A DNA stretch of 15,996 nucleotides, taken from contig CAYHTN010000030.1 of NCBI GenBank assembly GCA_964359565.1, forward strand, positions 1 to 15,996, in the 5' to 3' direction. The notes under the pieces were generated by a model. It searched no databases and had not been told where the DNA came from. It saw only the letters and a list, made by a program, of their open reading frames with translations. The translations under genes and the position numbers were made by a program. This DNA is from JAGOTP01 sp964359565 (lineage in GTDB: Bacteria; Patescibacteriota; Patescibacteriia; 2-12-FULL-60-25). Of this stretch, positions 1 to 7,631 are shown one piece after another. Every line of letters begins with the position of its first letter. Positions within the stretch are counted from its first letter, which is position 1.

Positions 1-1320
1 AACTTATTCGTTAATCCCGCAGGAACAAGTGCGCCGTATCTCTTTCAAGTTGCTTCTCCACAAACGGCTGCCGCAGGAAGTGGGTTAAGTGGGATGTTGG
101 TCGCCGATGCCAACTTACAAATCAAAGGAAATGTTATCTTCGATCGTTCAGATGATATCGGTTTAGGCGATGGGACGGGTTGCCCTTCTTCGAACGCGAC
201 TTGTAATCCAGCACAAATCCGCCGAGATAATCAATTTATCACGACCCAGCCAGGCTTTGTGAACGTAACAGGAGGAGATTTTCGTCTTTCAATGGCGTTG
301 AATGCCTCGCCTGTATCAATCCCAGCATTTGCGGGAGGTGATCGTCCTGCGAGCGCGTTCCCTGTGGGAGAGTTAGCCAATGGAATCCTGGCAGATCGGG
401 CGGGGAATAGCCGTACCACAAATAATAGTGTTGGCGCCTATGCTTTCGGAGCAACGAGCACGATCCCAGCCACTCCTCCTTCACCCACTCCGACTTCACC
501 CACTCAGCCCACTACGCCTTCTCTTCCGGCTCCAGTTGAGGAGCCGGGGCAAAGGCCTGAGCCTCTTCCAACGCCTGATCCAGTGGTGGCAGGGGACGTG
601 GCTGTCGCGCTCTATGCAACGCCTTACCCGACGGTAGTCCAAGGAAGTAACATCTCGTATCGAGTGACCGTCTCGAATCGGGGTGCGGGTCCAATCGATT
701 TGGCAACGATTGATGTGAGCTTGCCATCAACAGTCCAATTTATTTCGGCCAGGACCCCTCAAGGGAGCTGTGCTCCAGAGCGTTCAGGAGGTGTCGTTCA
801 TTGTCGACTTGGATCTATTGCAGCCGGAAGAAGTGTGATCCTGACCTTGGTCTATAAGCCTATACGCGCAGACTCGCTCGAAATTTCGGTATTAGCCTAC
901 AATCTAGAAGGAGAAGATTTGGATGAAGAAAACGATCATGCGAGCAACACGATCACCGTTCTTGCTCCTCAAGCAAATCTTGCTTCATCTCTTACGAATG
1001 TGAATCAGACCTGCCGAGGAACGGGAGCAGCACAACGCTGCACCATCTCAGGTCGCATCACGATTTCAAATAGTGGGACGAAAGCATCTGGAGCGATGCG
1101 CACCAACGTCTTGTATGTCCCAAGTTCTTCTGGAGGCGAGCGGCTCTTACGTGGCCTGAATGTTCCTGCGATTGCCGCGGGTCATACGCGTGTCTACACC
1201 ATTTCGCGAACGCTCGCTCGCGGGCAGCGAGGTGCGTTTGTCAGTGTCCAGGTAGATGTAAATCGCCAAGTGAGCGAGGCAAACGAAAATGATAATCGAG
1301 TTGAGATGAAACTTCCTTAA
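1..1320 (+). CDS. Cell-surface protein fragment: beta-helix-like tail, DUF11-like and CARDB-like domains (5' end outside window)
   Basis: The reading frame is open from base 1, so the start lies outside the window; 439 residues are visible. Residues 1-152 look like the end of a right-handed beta-helix repeat protein, closing with ADRAGNSRTTNNSVGAYAFG, similar to the DxAGN...vGAYE ending of many such proteins. A Pro/Thr/Ser linker (about 155-197, built on short SPTPT-type repeats) follows. Residues about 200-320 resemble a DUF11 domain, with a Cys pair in SCAPERSGGVVHCRLGSIAAG. Residues about 323-438 resemble a CARDB domain and end in EANENDNRVEMKLP. Such modules are usual in secreted or surface-attached adhesive proteins. 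Each domain carries one closely spaced Cys pair, possibly a disulfide outside the cell. There is no C-terminal membrane anchor or LPXTG motif, and the N-terminal signal cannot be seen. Domain names come from pattern recognition only; the function (adhesion or matrix) is inferred. Confidence 0.8.
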   Translation, partial: NLFVNPAGTSAPYLFQVASPQTAAAGSGLSGMLVADANLQIKGNVIFDRSDDIGLGDGTGCPSSNATCNPAQIRRDNQFITTQPGFVNVTGGDFRLSMALNASPVSIPAFAGGDRPASAFPVGELANGILADRAGNSRTTNNSVGAYAFGATSTIPATPPSPTPTSPTQPTTPSLPAPVEEPGQRPEPLPTPDPVVAGDVAVALYATPYPTVVQGSNISYRVTVSNRGAGPIDLATIDVSLPSTVQFISARTPQGSCAPERSGGVVHCRLGSIAAGRSVILTLVYKPIRADSLEISVLAYNLEGEDLDEENDHASNTITVLAPQANLASSLTNVNQTCRGTGAAQRCTISGRITISNSGTKASGAMRTNVLYVPSSSGGERLLRGLNVPAIAAGHTRVYTISRTLARGQRGAFVSVQVDVNRQVSEANENDNRVEMKLP

Positions 1321-1391
1321 GAGAGTTAAGCGCCCATCGTTCCCGTGAGTATTATTGTTCTATCATAGAGAGTCGGGTACCGTAGCGAGGT

Positions 1392-2240
1392 ATGACTTGG
1401 AAACGGCTTTGCCGCATCAGTCGACCTCGCTTTTGGTTTTATCTCCTTGGTCCTTTTTTAGTTGGTTGCGCTGCCGCCGGCTTATTCGTGCCTGGAATTG
1501 AACGGTCTTTCATCCAGCTCTTTCTTCTGCTTCTTACGGGGTTATTCTTTTTATTTCCCGCCAATCTGTTTTTGTATGGCGTGAATGATCTTTTTGATTA
1601 TGAAACGGATCGTCATAATCCAAAAAAACAAGGGTATGAAGACTTGATCCGTCCCCCGGAACGCCCGATGTTTCTCCGGTCACTTTCGTTTGCGCTCATT
1701 CCGGTTGCGGTGATCTTTTTACTCGCGTCACCGCTTGTATCCGCGCTCATTGCTCTCTTTCTACTCCTCGCCTACGGCTATTCAGCGCCTCCGGTTCGGG
1801 CGAAAGGGCGACCATTCTTGGATACCGTCTTTAACGGGCTCTATCTCCTTCCGGGTCTTGCGAGTTACGCGATTCTTACGCATCGAGTCCCTCCTTCGAT
1901 GCTTGTTATCGCAGGCCTGTGTTGGTGTATGGCCATGCATGCCTACTCAGCGATTCCCGATCAAGACGCAGATCGAACGGCAAAGGTTGAAACGATCGCG
2001 ACGGTTCTTGGAACAAAACGGACGGCGCTTTGGTGTGTGGTTTTCTTTACTCTCGCATCATTACTTTCATGGTCGGTATTAAAGAGTTTTTCGATCCTCC
2101 TCCTGATCCCGTATCTTGCTCTCTGTATGGTGAGTGCAATGGCACAAAAGCCGACGGATGTTCAACGCTGGTATCAAGAGTTTCCTCGCGTAAATTTGAT
2201 GGTCGGCTTCGTCTTATTTCTCCTTGCCACATTCCGTTAG
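1392..2240 (+). CDS. UbiA-family membrane prenyltransferase, possible lycopene elongase
   Basis: This 282-residue protein is very hydrophobic, with about eight membrane segments. It carries both aspartate motifs of the UbiA superfamily: NDLFDYETD (65-73) and DQDAD (190-194). These bind Mg2+ and the prenyl diphosphate. Between them lies YSAPPVRAKGRPFLD (130-144), a usual UbiA signature. The sequence NPKKQGYE just after the first motif resembles what I recall of the carotenoid branch (LyeJ/CrtEb lycopene elongases). It lies beside crtI, crtB and a GGPP synthase, so transfer of a C5 unit to lycopene is an attractive guess. A tetraether/archaeal-type lipid enzyme or a quinone prenyltransferase is not excluded. 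ATG 1392 is the first start after the in-frame TAG at 1383. There is no well-placed Shine-Dalgarno site; a possible -10 TATCAT lies at 1361-1366. The TAG stop overlaps the crtI stop on the other strand. Confidence 0.85.
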   Translation: MTWKRLCRISRPRFWFYLLGPFLVGCAAAGLFVPGIERSFIQLFLLLLTGLFFLFPANLFLYGVNDLFDYETDRHNPKKQGYEDLIRPPERPMFLRSLSFALIPVAVIFLLASPLVSALIALFLLLAYGYSAPPVRAKGRPFLDTVFNGLYLLPGLASYAILTHRVPPSMLVIAGLCWCMAMHAYSAIPDQDADRTAKVETIATVLGTKRTALWCVVFFTLASLLSWSVLKSFSILLLIPYLALCMVSAMAQKPTDVQRWYQEFPRVNLMVGFVLFLLATFR

Positions 2241-3745
2241 AGCTTTTTCAACGGTGTAGCCGACCGATCGTTCGTGAGACGTTTGTAGATCAGTTCGGCG
2301 CTCACAAGACACATCGGCATTCCAATGCCTGGGTTTGTATTTCCACCGACAAAATAGAGGCCTTTTACCTTTTCACTTTTATTATTCGGTCGAAAGATCG
2401 CTGTTTGCCTGAGGGTGTGTGCGAGTCCTAAGGCGCTCCCTCCAAGGCTATGATAGCGACTCGTAAAGTCATTAACACAAAAGAGTCGCTCAAACGCGAT
2501 TGATCCTTCTAAGTCTTCAATCCCGAATCTTTTTTCTAACGATTGTATCATTTTATGACGATAGTTCTGTCGTGCTTCTTGTGTCGTTGGAAGTTTTGCA
2601 GCAATTGGAACAAGGACAAAGAGATTCTCTTTACCTACGGGAGCAATGCTTGGATCCGTAACACTTGGAGCACAGACGTAGTATGAAGGATCTTCAGGCC
2701 AGGTCGGGCGATCAAAGATATCGGCGAAGTTTTGCTTCCAATCCTTACAAAAAATCAGATTGTGATGGGTCAGGGTCGGAACTTTTTTCTTCAGGCCTAA
2801 ATATAAGATAAAGGCCGATGGGGCGAGTACTCGTGAATTCCAATACGCCTCATCATGATCACGTCCTTCGGGTGGGAGTAATCGTTGCTCCGTAAAATGA
2901 ATATCGGCATTCGAAATCACGATATTAGCTCGATCGATCGTTCCGTCTTCGAGTTGGACGCCAGCGGCACGACCTTGTTCTACCAGAATGCGTTGTACCG
3001 ATGCATTGACGTGAAACTGAGCTCCATTTTTCTTACCAATACGTTCGAGAGCTTCGATGAGAGCGTAGATTCCTCCTTGGGGGTAAAAGACGCCCATCTT
3101 AAAATCGATGTGACTCATGATATTATAAATCGCCGGGGTGTTGTACGGGGAGCTTCCTAAGAATACGAGGGTATATTGAAGAATCTTTTGGATCTCTTCG
3201 GATTGAAACCGACTCGAGACGTATTGATGCATCGATTGAAAGACGTTCAGCTTTCGTCCTTCTTTCAACGGGTCTAAGCGAAAAAAATCGAGCCAAGAAT
3301 CGAAGTTTTTGTAAATAATCTTCTCTGTTGAAATGCGATAGTGATTTGCGGCCGTTTGAAGATACGCTCGTAACTTTTCTCCAGAACCAGGCTCTAAGGA
3401 TTCAAATAACGGAATATCTTTTTCAAGATTCGAAAAAAGATCCACAGGTGTCTCTCGATCTTGAAAAAAGATCCGGTACGAAGGGCTGAGTTTTGTGAGC
3501 GTTAAATGATCTTCGATGCGCTCCCCCAGGAGTGCGAAAAAATGTTCAAATAAATCAGGCATCAGGTACCAGGAAGGGCCCATATCAAAACGAAAACCCT
3601 TGGCTTCAAATACAGAAACTCGTCCTCCCAGTTGTTCGTTTTTTTCGTACAAACGAACGTCATATCCTCCTTTCGCAAGGAGACAGGCGGTTCCCAGTCC
3701 TCCAATGCCTCCGCCGATGATAATAGCTGTTTTTTTTGAGGTCAT
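2237..3745 (-). CDS. crtI: Phytoene desaturase (carotenoid FAD-dependent desaturase)
   Basis: CrtI-type enzymes use FAD to desaturate 15-cis-phytoene stepwise, typically to lycopene, at the membrane. The 502-residue protein starts with a dinucleotide-binding fold (IIIGGGIGGLG, residues 8-18) followed by LYEKNEQLGGR. It ends with GLYFVGGNTNPGIGMPMC, the C-terminal FAD-binding motif of this family. The length is normal. An ATG at 3787 would add 14 residues, but 3745 is preferred. It gives the family's usual short N-terminus, forms an ATGA overlap with the crtB stop, and has GGAAAGG just upstream (3749-3755). Codons 4-6 contain a run of eight A. The TAA stop shares bases with the TAG stop of the convergent prenyltransferase. 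A related diapophytoene desaturase or carotenoid isomerase is possible, but the crtB/GGPPS neighbours favour a C40 substrate. How many double bonds are added cannot be read from the sequence. Confidence 0.92.
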   Translation of the reverse strand: MTSKKTAIIIGGGIGGLGTACLLAKGGYDVRLYEKNEQLGGRVSVFEAKGFRFDMGPSWYLMPDLFEHFFALLGERIEDHLTLTKLSPSYRIFFQDRETPVDLFSNLEKDIPLFESLEPGSGEKLRAYLQTAANHYRISTEKIIYKNFDSWLDFFRLDPLKEGRKLNVFQSMHQYVSSRFQSEEIQKILQYTLVFLGSSPYNTPAIYNIMSHIDFKMGVFYPQGGIYALIEALERIGKKNGAQFHVNASVQRILVEQGRAAGVQLEDGTIDRANIVISNADIHFTEQRLLPPEGRDHDEAYWNSRVLAPSAFILYLGLKKKVPTLTHHNLIFCKDWKQNFADIFDRPTWPEDPSYYVCAPSVTDPSIAPVGKENLFVLVPIAAKLPTTQEARQNYRHKMIQSLEKRFGIEDLEGSIAFERLFCVNDFTSRYHSLGGSALGLAHTLRQTAIFRPNNKSEKVKGLYFVGGNTNPGIGMPMCLVSAELIYKRLTNDRSATPLKKL

Positions 3746-4611
3746 AGGCCTTTCCACGCTGTGAACGCAAGCCATGCTTTTTCCCATCCAGAGGTTTGGG
3801 CTCGTCTGATGAAAATATTATAGTGTTGTTTTTCAATCTTTCGTAGAATTTCTTGATAGAGGTGACTCGCGACGGCGACAGCAGTTCTCCCTGAGGGATC
3901 GAGGAGGGGGATACCGGCCGCAGATCGTGCATATAACTCATCACAACGTTGAATCTGAAACATCAAAAAAGAAGTAAAGCGATCATCACACGTGCGATTC
4001 TTCAGATCTGCTTCTGTCAATCCAAATGCTGCCAACTCTTGAAGGGGAAGATAGATGCGATCGCGCTCCTCTAGATCTTCACGGATATCTCGTAAAAAAT
4101 TGGTGAGTTGCATCGCCTCTCCCAATTCTCGGGCGTGAGACAAGGTCGTTTCATCAGAAAATCCAATGACATGCGTCATCATGAGGCCGACGACAACAGC
4201 AGATCCATACATATAGGTTCGGAGTTCCTCATAATTTTCATACCGTGCTTTTTTTGCATCTTGGAGCATCGCTTCTAAAAATGCTTCACTATATTCGTAG
4301 GGGATTTTAAAATGGTGAAAGACCCAAGCGGTGGCACGCAGAACGGGCTCTGTACTTGGAAAGCCCTCGTAGGCTTTGCGCCATTCATCGCGCCAATTGA
4401 GGAGTACTTCCTGTGCTTTTACGAGATCATGTTTGTACGTCTCATCGACAAAATCGTCTGGAACACGGAAAAAGGCATACAAGGCATAGGTCGCATGTCG
4501 TTGGTCTGTCGGGAAAAAGCGTGTGGCAAAATAATAACTCTTTCCATGTCGACGATACAGAGAACGACAAGCTTCAAGATCGGCACGTAGTTGCCTAGAG
4601 AGGGGAATCAT
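3742..4611 (-). CDS. crtB: Phytoene synthase (squalene/phytoene synthase family)
   Basis: The 289-residue protein would condense two GGPP molecules head-to-head into phytoene, the first committed step to C40 carotenoids. It has both Asp-rich motifs of the trans-isoprenyl head-to-head synthases: YAFFRVPDDFVDE (45-57) and LTNFLRDIRED (169-179), followed by RIYLP. The length fits bacterial CrtB. The ATG overlaps the TGA stop of the GGPP synthase gene by four bases (ATGA), and its own TGA overlaps the crtI ATG in the same way, so translation is probably coupled through the three genes. I see no Shine-Dalgarno site of its own, which fits coupling. Squalene or dehydrosqualene synthase would share these motifs; the neighbouring GGPP synthase and CrtI make phytoene synthase the best reading. 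Confidence 0.93.
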   Translation of the reverse strand: MIPLSRQLRADLEACRSLYRRHGKSYYFATRFFPTDQRHATYALYAFFRVPDDFVDETYKHDLVKAQEVLLNWRDEWRKAYEGFPSTEPVLRATAWVFHHFKIPYEYSEAFLEAMLQDAKKARYENYEELRTYMYGSAVVVGLMMTHVIGFSDETTLSHARELGEAMQLTNFLRDIREDLEERDRIYLPLQELAAFGLTEADLKNRTCDDRFTSFLMFQIQRCDELYARSAAGIPLLDPSGRTAVAVASHLYQEILRKIEKQHYNIFIRRAQTSGWEKAWLAFTAWKGL

Positions 4612-5657
4612 GAGGCACGAATGCGCAGAAGCGCAATGAGGTCATAAAATTCTTCGGGTCGTGCTAAAAAAGAAGCTCGTGCGAGTACCTTTTCTGCTTC
4701 GATAAATAACCGCTCAATGGTTTCTCGTCCGGCCTGTAAGGCCCCGGTCCGTTCAAAGAGCGCACGTGCCTCCATCTGTTTGCTCTCGGTGAGAGGTCTT
4801 CCAAGAAAGGTATCAAGAAGCCTTTGCTCATCGTGAGATCCATGGGTACGAATATGATGCGTGTATGGCGTTTGTTGTCGTGTCAGTAGATCAGAAAAAC
4901 AGGTTTTCTTGGTACGCGCAATGTTGCCCGTGAGATCAAATAGGTCATCTTGCCATTGAAAGGCGAGTCCAAGCGCTCCCCCAAACTCTTCACAGAAGCG
5001 TTTGATGCGTGCGGAGCTGCTACAAAGGCTTGCACCAATTTCAAGTGGCTTCACGAAGGTGTAGCCGGCTGTTTTTAAACGCATTTTCTGTTCGATTTCG
5101 GTTAGGGTGGCCGTCGCGCGGGTGCTCAGATCGACATCCATGAGTTGGCCAATCACGACTTCATCAATCATCCGAAAAAAGAGTTCTTGACTTCGGAGAC
5201 GGACAAGCATGTTTCCTGGGCCCTGTCGAGCCAGGTCCATCGACCAGCTAAAGATCAGGTCACCGATTAACATCGCTTGGGCATTACCAAGATGTTTGCA
5301 ATTTCCACGTCGCCCCTTTTGTTGAAGTTGTCTGTGCGTATAGCGATGAAGGGTGGGTATGCCATGTCGAGTTTCGCCTTCATCGATAATATCATCATGA
5401 ATGAGACAGAAGGCCTGTAAAAATTCGAGCGCGCTAAAGAAGCGCAGCGTCTCGTTTGACAGTTCACCACCAAGATTCGTGTATAAAAGACTTGCAAGAT
5501 ACGGCCGAACACGTTTCCCGCCCTGGAAGAGCTGTTCGGGATACCGGAGCAGTTCTGTTAATAATGAACTCTCAACAACAGGTAGCCGCATTTGATAGAT
5601 CTTCAGAGTTGCAAAAAGAATCGGATCAAATTGCTGACGAAAGTGAGCGAGGGTCAT
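4608..5657 (-). CDS. crtE: Geranylgeranyl diphosphate synthase (trans-polyprenyl synthetase)
   Basis: The 349-residue protein is a polyprenyl synthetase that adds isopentenyl diphosphate to allylic diphosphates. Visible motifs are GGKRVRP (46-52), the first Asp-rich motif DDIID (88-92) followed by ETRHG, and the second Asp-rich motif QDDLFD (236-241). The first motif is DDxxD without the two-residue insertion of bacterial type II enzymes. Phe83 is the fifth residue before it, where an aromatic residue limits products to C20 in archaeal-type (type I) GGPP synthases. This supports GGPP as product and fits the downstream phytoene synthase. The name crtE reflects context; idsA or ispA-type names are possible. 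The start follows the upstream gene by 27 bases, with no good Shine-Dalgarno site. The TGA stop overlaps the crtB ATG. No IPP-supply genes are in the window. Confidence 0.9.
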   Translation of the reverse strand: MTLAHFRQQFDPILFATLKIYQMRLPVVESSLLTELLRYPEQLFQGGKRVRPYLASLLYTNLGGELSNETLRFFSALEFLQAFCLIHDDIIDEGETRHGIPTLHRYTHRQLQQKGRRGNCKHLGNAQAMLIGDLIFSWSMDLARQGPGNMLVRLRSQELFFRMIDEVVIGQLMDVDLSTRATATLTEIEQKMRLKTAGYTFVKPLEIGASLCSSSARIKRFCEEFGGALGLAFQWQDDLFDLTGNIARTKKTCFSDLLTRQQTPYTHHIRTHGSHDEQRLLDTFLGRPLTESKQMEARALFERTGALQAGRETIERLFIEAEKVLARASFLARPEEFYDLIALLRIRAS

Positions 5658-5684
5658 GCAAAAGATGGATTGACACCCTCTTTT

Positions 5685-7550
5685 TTATTCCCGTCCACGA
5701 TCCACCACGTCTTCGAGATTCTGAGCGAGCTCAGGTCGTGGTGGCCGAACAGTGGGGACGGTTGAATGACCGAAGCCTAACAGACTAAATCTACGGTTGA
5801 GCTGCTCGTAATTCTCCCAAGCCGTTTTCCAATCCTTGCCTCGTGTAAGCGGAGGATAGGTCATAGTGATTTGTTCAAGAGTTTTTTTTACGCTCTCTAG
5901 CTTATGTCCAATACTTTTAGGAGAGTCCGTGTCTTTATCGGTATGAGAAGGCAGATTTTCAAGATACCAAATATTTGTATCGAGCATTCTTTCTTGCGTG
6001 ATCACATCTCGACAAAGACACATGCTATAGTGACGCTCAAGGTCCCTCATGTGCGCAATCGCGGTTTTAAGTTTTTGCCTTAATGCAAGCGATAATTCGC
6101 GATCAATGGTAGTACTGAGTCGGCCGAGTTGTTCAAAAAGTAAGAGAGCCCGATCGTACTGAGAGGTAAGAATCTTCCAGGAAGCATCTAGATCAGAGAT
6201 CGTTTGTGGAATAGCAGGGAACTCAATCCTTCTCTCCCATGTTGCCAAGAGGTGTTCCACCTCATGGGTAAATTCATCTACATTTGGATCTTCTTCAGAT
6301 AATATCAATGTTTCTCGATGCAGTTCTTCTTCGAGACCACGCATATAATCAAGGATCTGTGTTTGTTGCGCGCCATCAGCGGTGGTTTCTAATTCCTGTT
6401 GAGCAACATGTCGTTGCATAAGAAGTTGCTCGCGAGGATGAATCACTTCACGATAATAGCGCGCGAGTCTGAGAATGTGTGTTTGTTCGGTGAGGTGGAG
6501 TTGACGAAATCGAGGCATGATGTTTGCCCACGCGGTCTCGCCATCTTCAGCGGTATCGGCAGCGAGAATGTCTCGATAGACTTCTTGAACAAAGTTTAGT
6601 TCTTGCGCAGTAAAGCGCTTCGCCACTGTTAGAACTTGTGGGACCCCTTCAATGGAATCAAGGCGCAAGGCTTCACGAAGTCTCATGAGCCCGGCCCGTT
6701 CTTTTCTCATGGCCGCTGTTTCAAATTCTTGCATTTCTTGAAAGAGTGCTTCTCGAAAGGTGTCTTGTGCGTCAATGACGGCTTTTGTCATGGTTTGCGA
6801 AGGGTTCTCGTCACGTCGATCGATCGCACCTCTCAGCGCATAATAGGCGGCATGTCCTTGTTCAAAGGCGAAATTGCCCACATATTGTTCAGATGTTATG
6901 CCAATCTTGGTGGCGATTGAACGAATTTCTTCATCCATCTGTCGTTCTGCTAACGAGGGATCCGCAAGTCTCGGGGCGAGTAAATGGCGACGAACTTCAT
7001 CGGTCATACGTGCAATCGCTTCGGCTTCAATGATCCTGGCTCGATCCCACGAGACAGAATCTTTTTGTGCTCGACTGGCGGTAAAAAGAGCTTTGGCAGC
7101 AATGTAATGAGGTCTTAACTCATTCTCTCGTGCACGCACTTTTTCAATGGCGGAAACGTAACGTGGGTCAGAACGGAGTTTTCGTCTCAATGGTTCAAGC
7201 GCAGAAATAAGTTCGGCTTTTTTTGCGAGTGAGACGGGATGGTCGTGTAGATAGTGCCAAAGATCGTTAACGGCAATAGAGAGGTCGAGCATCGAAACGC
7301 GCTCTTCTTCGCTGGCCGGATGAAATGTGTTGGTGATTCTCGATTGTACCAGAGCAAGTTTTTCATCTGCCCTAAGATCTAGGAGACGTTCTGGTGTAAT
7401 TCTTTCGGCGATCGTTCGTGCTCCTGAGAGTCTTGGTTCGTAATCGCGTTCAGAAAGAGCCGATGAAGCAGGAGTAAGACCGGTCGCATGTTCATAGGAC
7501 CCAGTCGGAGGTCGCCGTGTTCGCGACGAAGAAGGAGCGCGCTCAGACAT
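5685..7550 (-). CDS. Unrecognised 621-residue helical protein at the head of the carotenoid operon
   Basis: I do not recognise this protein. It has no signal peptide and no membrane segment, so it is probably cytoplasmic. Residues 1-45 are rich in Ser, Arg and Pro and look disordered. From about 46 to 590 it is rich in Glu, Arg, Leu and Ala and reads as almost continuous amphipathic helix, probably coiled coils or helical repeats. The tail is rich in Pro and Arg. I see no catalytic motif, nucleotide-binding loop or metal site; the only cysteines noticed are the pair in MCLCRD. The ATG has AGGGG six bases upstream, one of the better Shine-Dalgarno sites in the window, and an extended -10 TGATATACT just above it. 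It is the first gene of a run ending in crtE, crtB and crtI, 27 bases before crtE. That suggests co-transcription but does not prove a role in carotenoid synthesis; a structural or scaffold role is only a guess. Confidence 0.75.
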   Translation of the reverse strand: MSERAPSSSRTRRPPTGSYEHATGLTPASSALSERDYEPRLSGARTIAERITPERLLDLRADEKLALVQSRITNTFHPASEEERVSMLDLSIAVNDLWHYLHDHPVSLAKKAELISALEPLRRKLRSDPRYVSAIEKVRARENELRPHYIAAKALFTASRAQKDSVSWDRARIIEAEAIARMTDEVRRHLLAPRLADPSLAERQMDEEIRSIATKIGITSEQYVGNFAFEQGHAAYYALRGAIDRRDENPSQTMTKAVIDAQDTFREALFQEMQEFETAAMRKERAGLMRLREALRLDSIEGVPQVLTVAKRFTAQELNFVQEVYRDILAADTAEDGETAWANIMPRFRQLHLTEQTHILRLARYYREVIHPREQLLMQRHVAQQELETTADGAQQTQILDYMRGLEEELHRETLILSEEDPNVDEFTHEVEHLLATWERRIEFPAIPQTISDLDASWKILTSQYDRALLLFEQLGRLSTTIDRELSLALRQKLKTAIAHMRDLERHYSMCLCRDVITQERMLDTNIWYLENLPSHTDKDTDSPKSIGHKLESVKKTLEQITMTYPPLTRGKDWKTAWENYEQLNRRFSLLGFGHSTVPTVRPPRPELAQNLEDVVDRGRE

Positions 7551-7561
7551 ATCTTTCCCCT

Positions 7562-7567
7562 AGTATA
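7562..7567 (-). promoter_or_regulatory. -10 box before the 621-residue gene
   Basis: Read on the minus strand, TGATATACT contains TATACT with an upstream TG one base away, an extended -10 element. Eleven bases separate it from ATG 7550, so the leader would be only about five bases and the AGGGG site would lie around or before the transcription start. No -35 is evident. The 12-mer GATATACTAGGG recurs before the SDR gene at 15455-15466. Confidence 0.45.
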
Positions 7568-7613
7568 TCACGTTCATTTTATCTTGCCCCTAGCCGAATA
7601 AAGCGTCCTTCGC

Positions 7614-7619
7614 TAAGAT
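7614..7619 (+). promoter_or_regulatory. Possible -10 box before proS
   Basis: TAAGAT lies twelve bases before the proS ATG at 7632, which would give a leader of about five bases. There is no convincing -35 at 16-18 bases and no Shine-Dalgarno site before the ATG. The 81-base gap 7551-7631 must hold divergent promoters for proS and the 621-residue gene. Weak evidence, based on position and hexamer match only. Confidence 0.3.
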
Positions 7620-7631
7620 GCACCCATTCCT

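Noticed and set aside
479..505. Tandem CTTCACCCACTC copies, possible repeat array
   Set aside because: Two copies that simply encode the Pro/Thr linker of the surface protein; not a CRISPR or mobile-element repeat.
1316..1330. CTTAA/TTAAG hairpin at the end of the surface-protein gene as a terminator
   Set aside because: Only five A/T-rich pairs and no T run after it; too weak to call.
3746..3787. Upstream in-frame ATG codons for crtI (3787 and 3775)
   Set aside because: They lie deep inside the crtB end and add residues not typical of CrtI; ATG 3745 gives the same ATGA overlap seen between crtE and crtB.
5658..5684. Possible terminator between the 621-residue gene and crtE
   Set aside because: The T run there is not preceded by a stable stem on the minus strand, so co-transcription remains the simpler reading.
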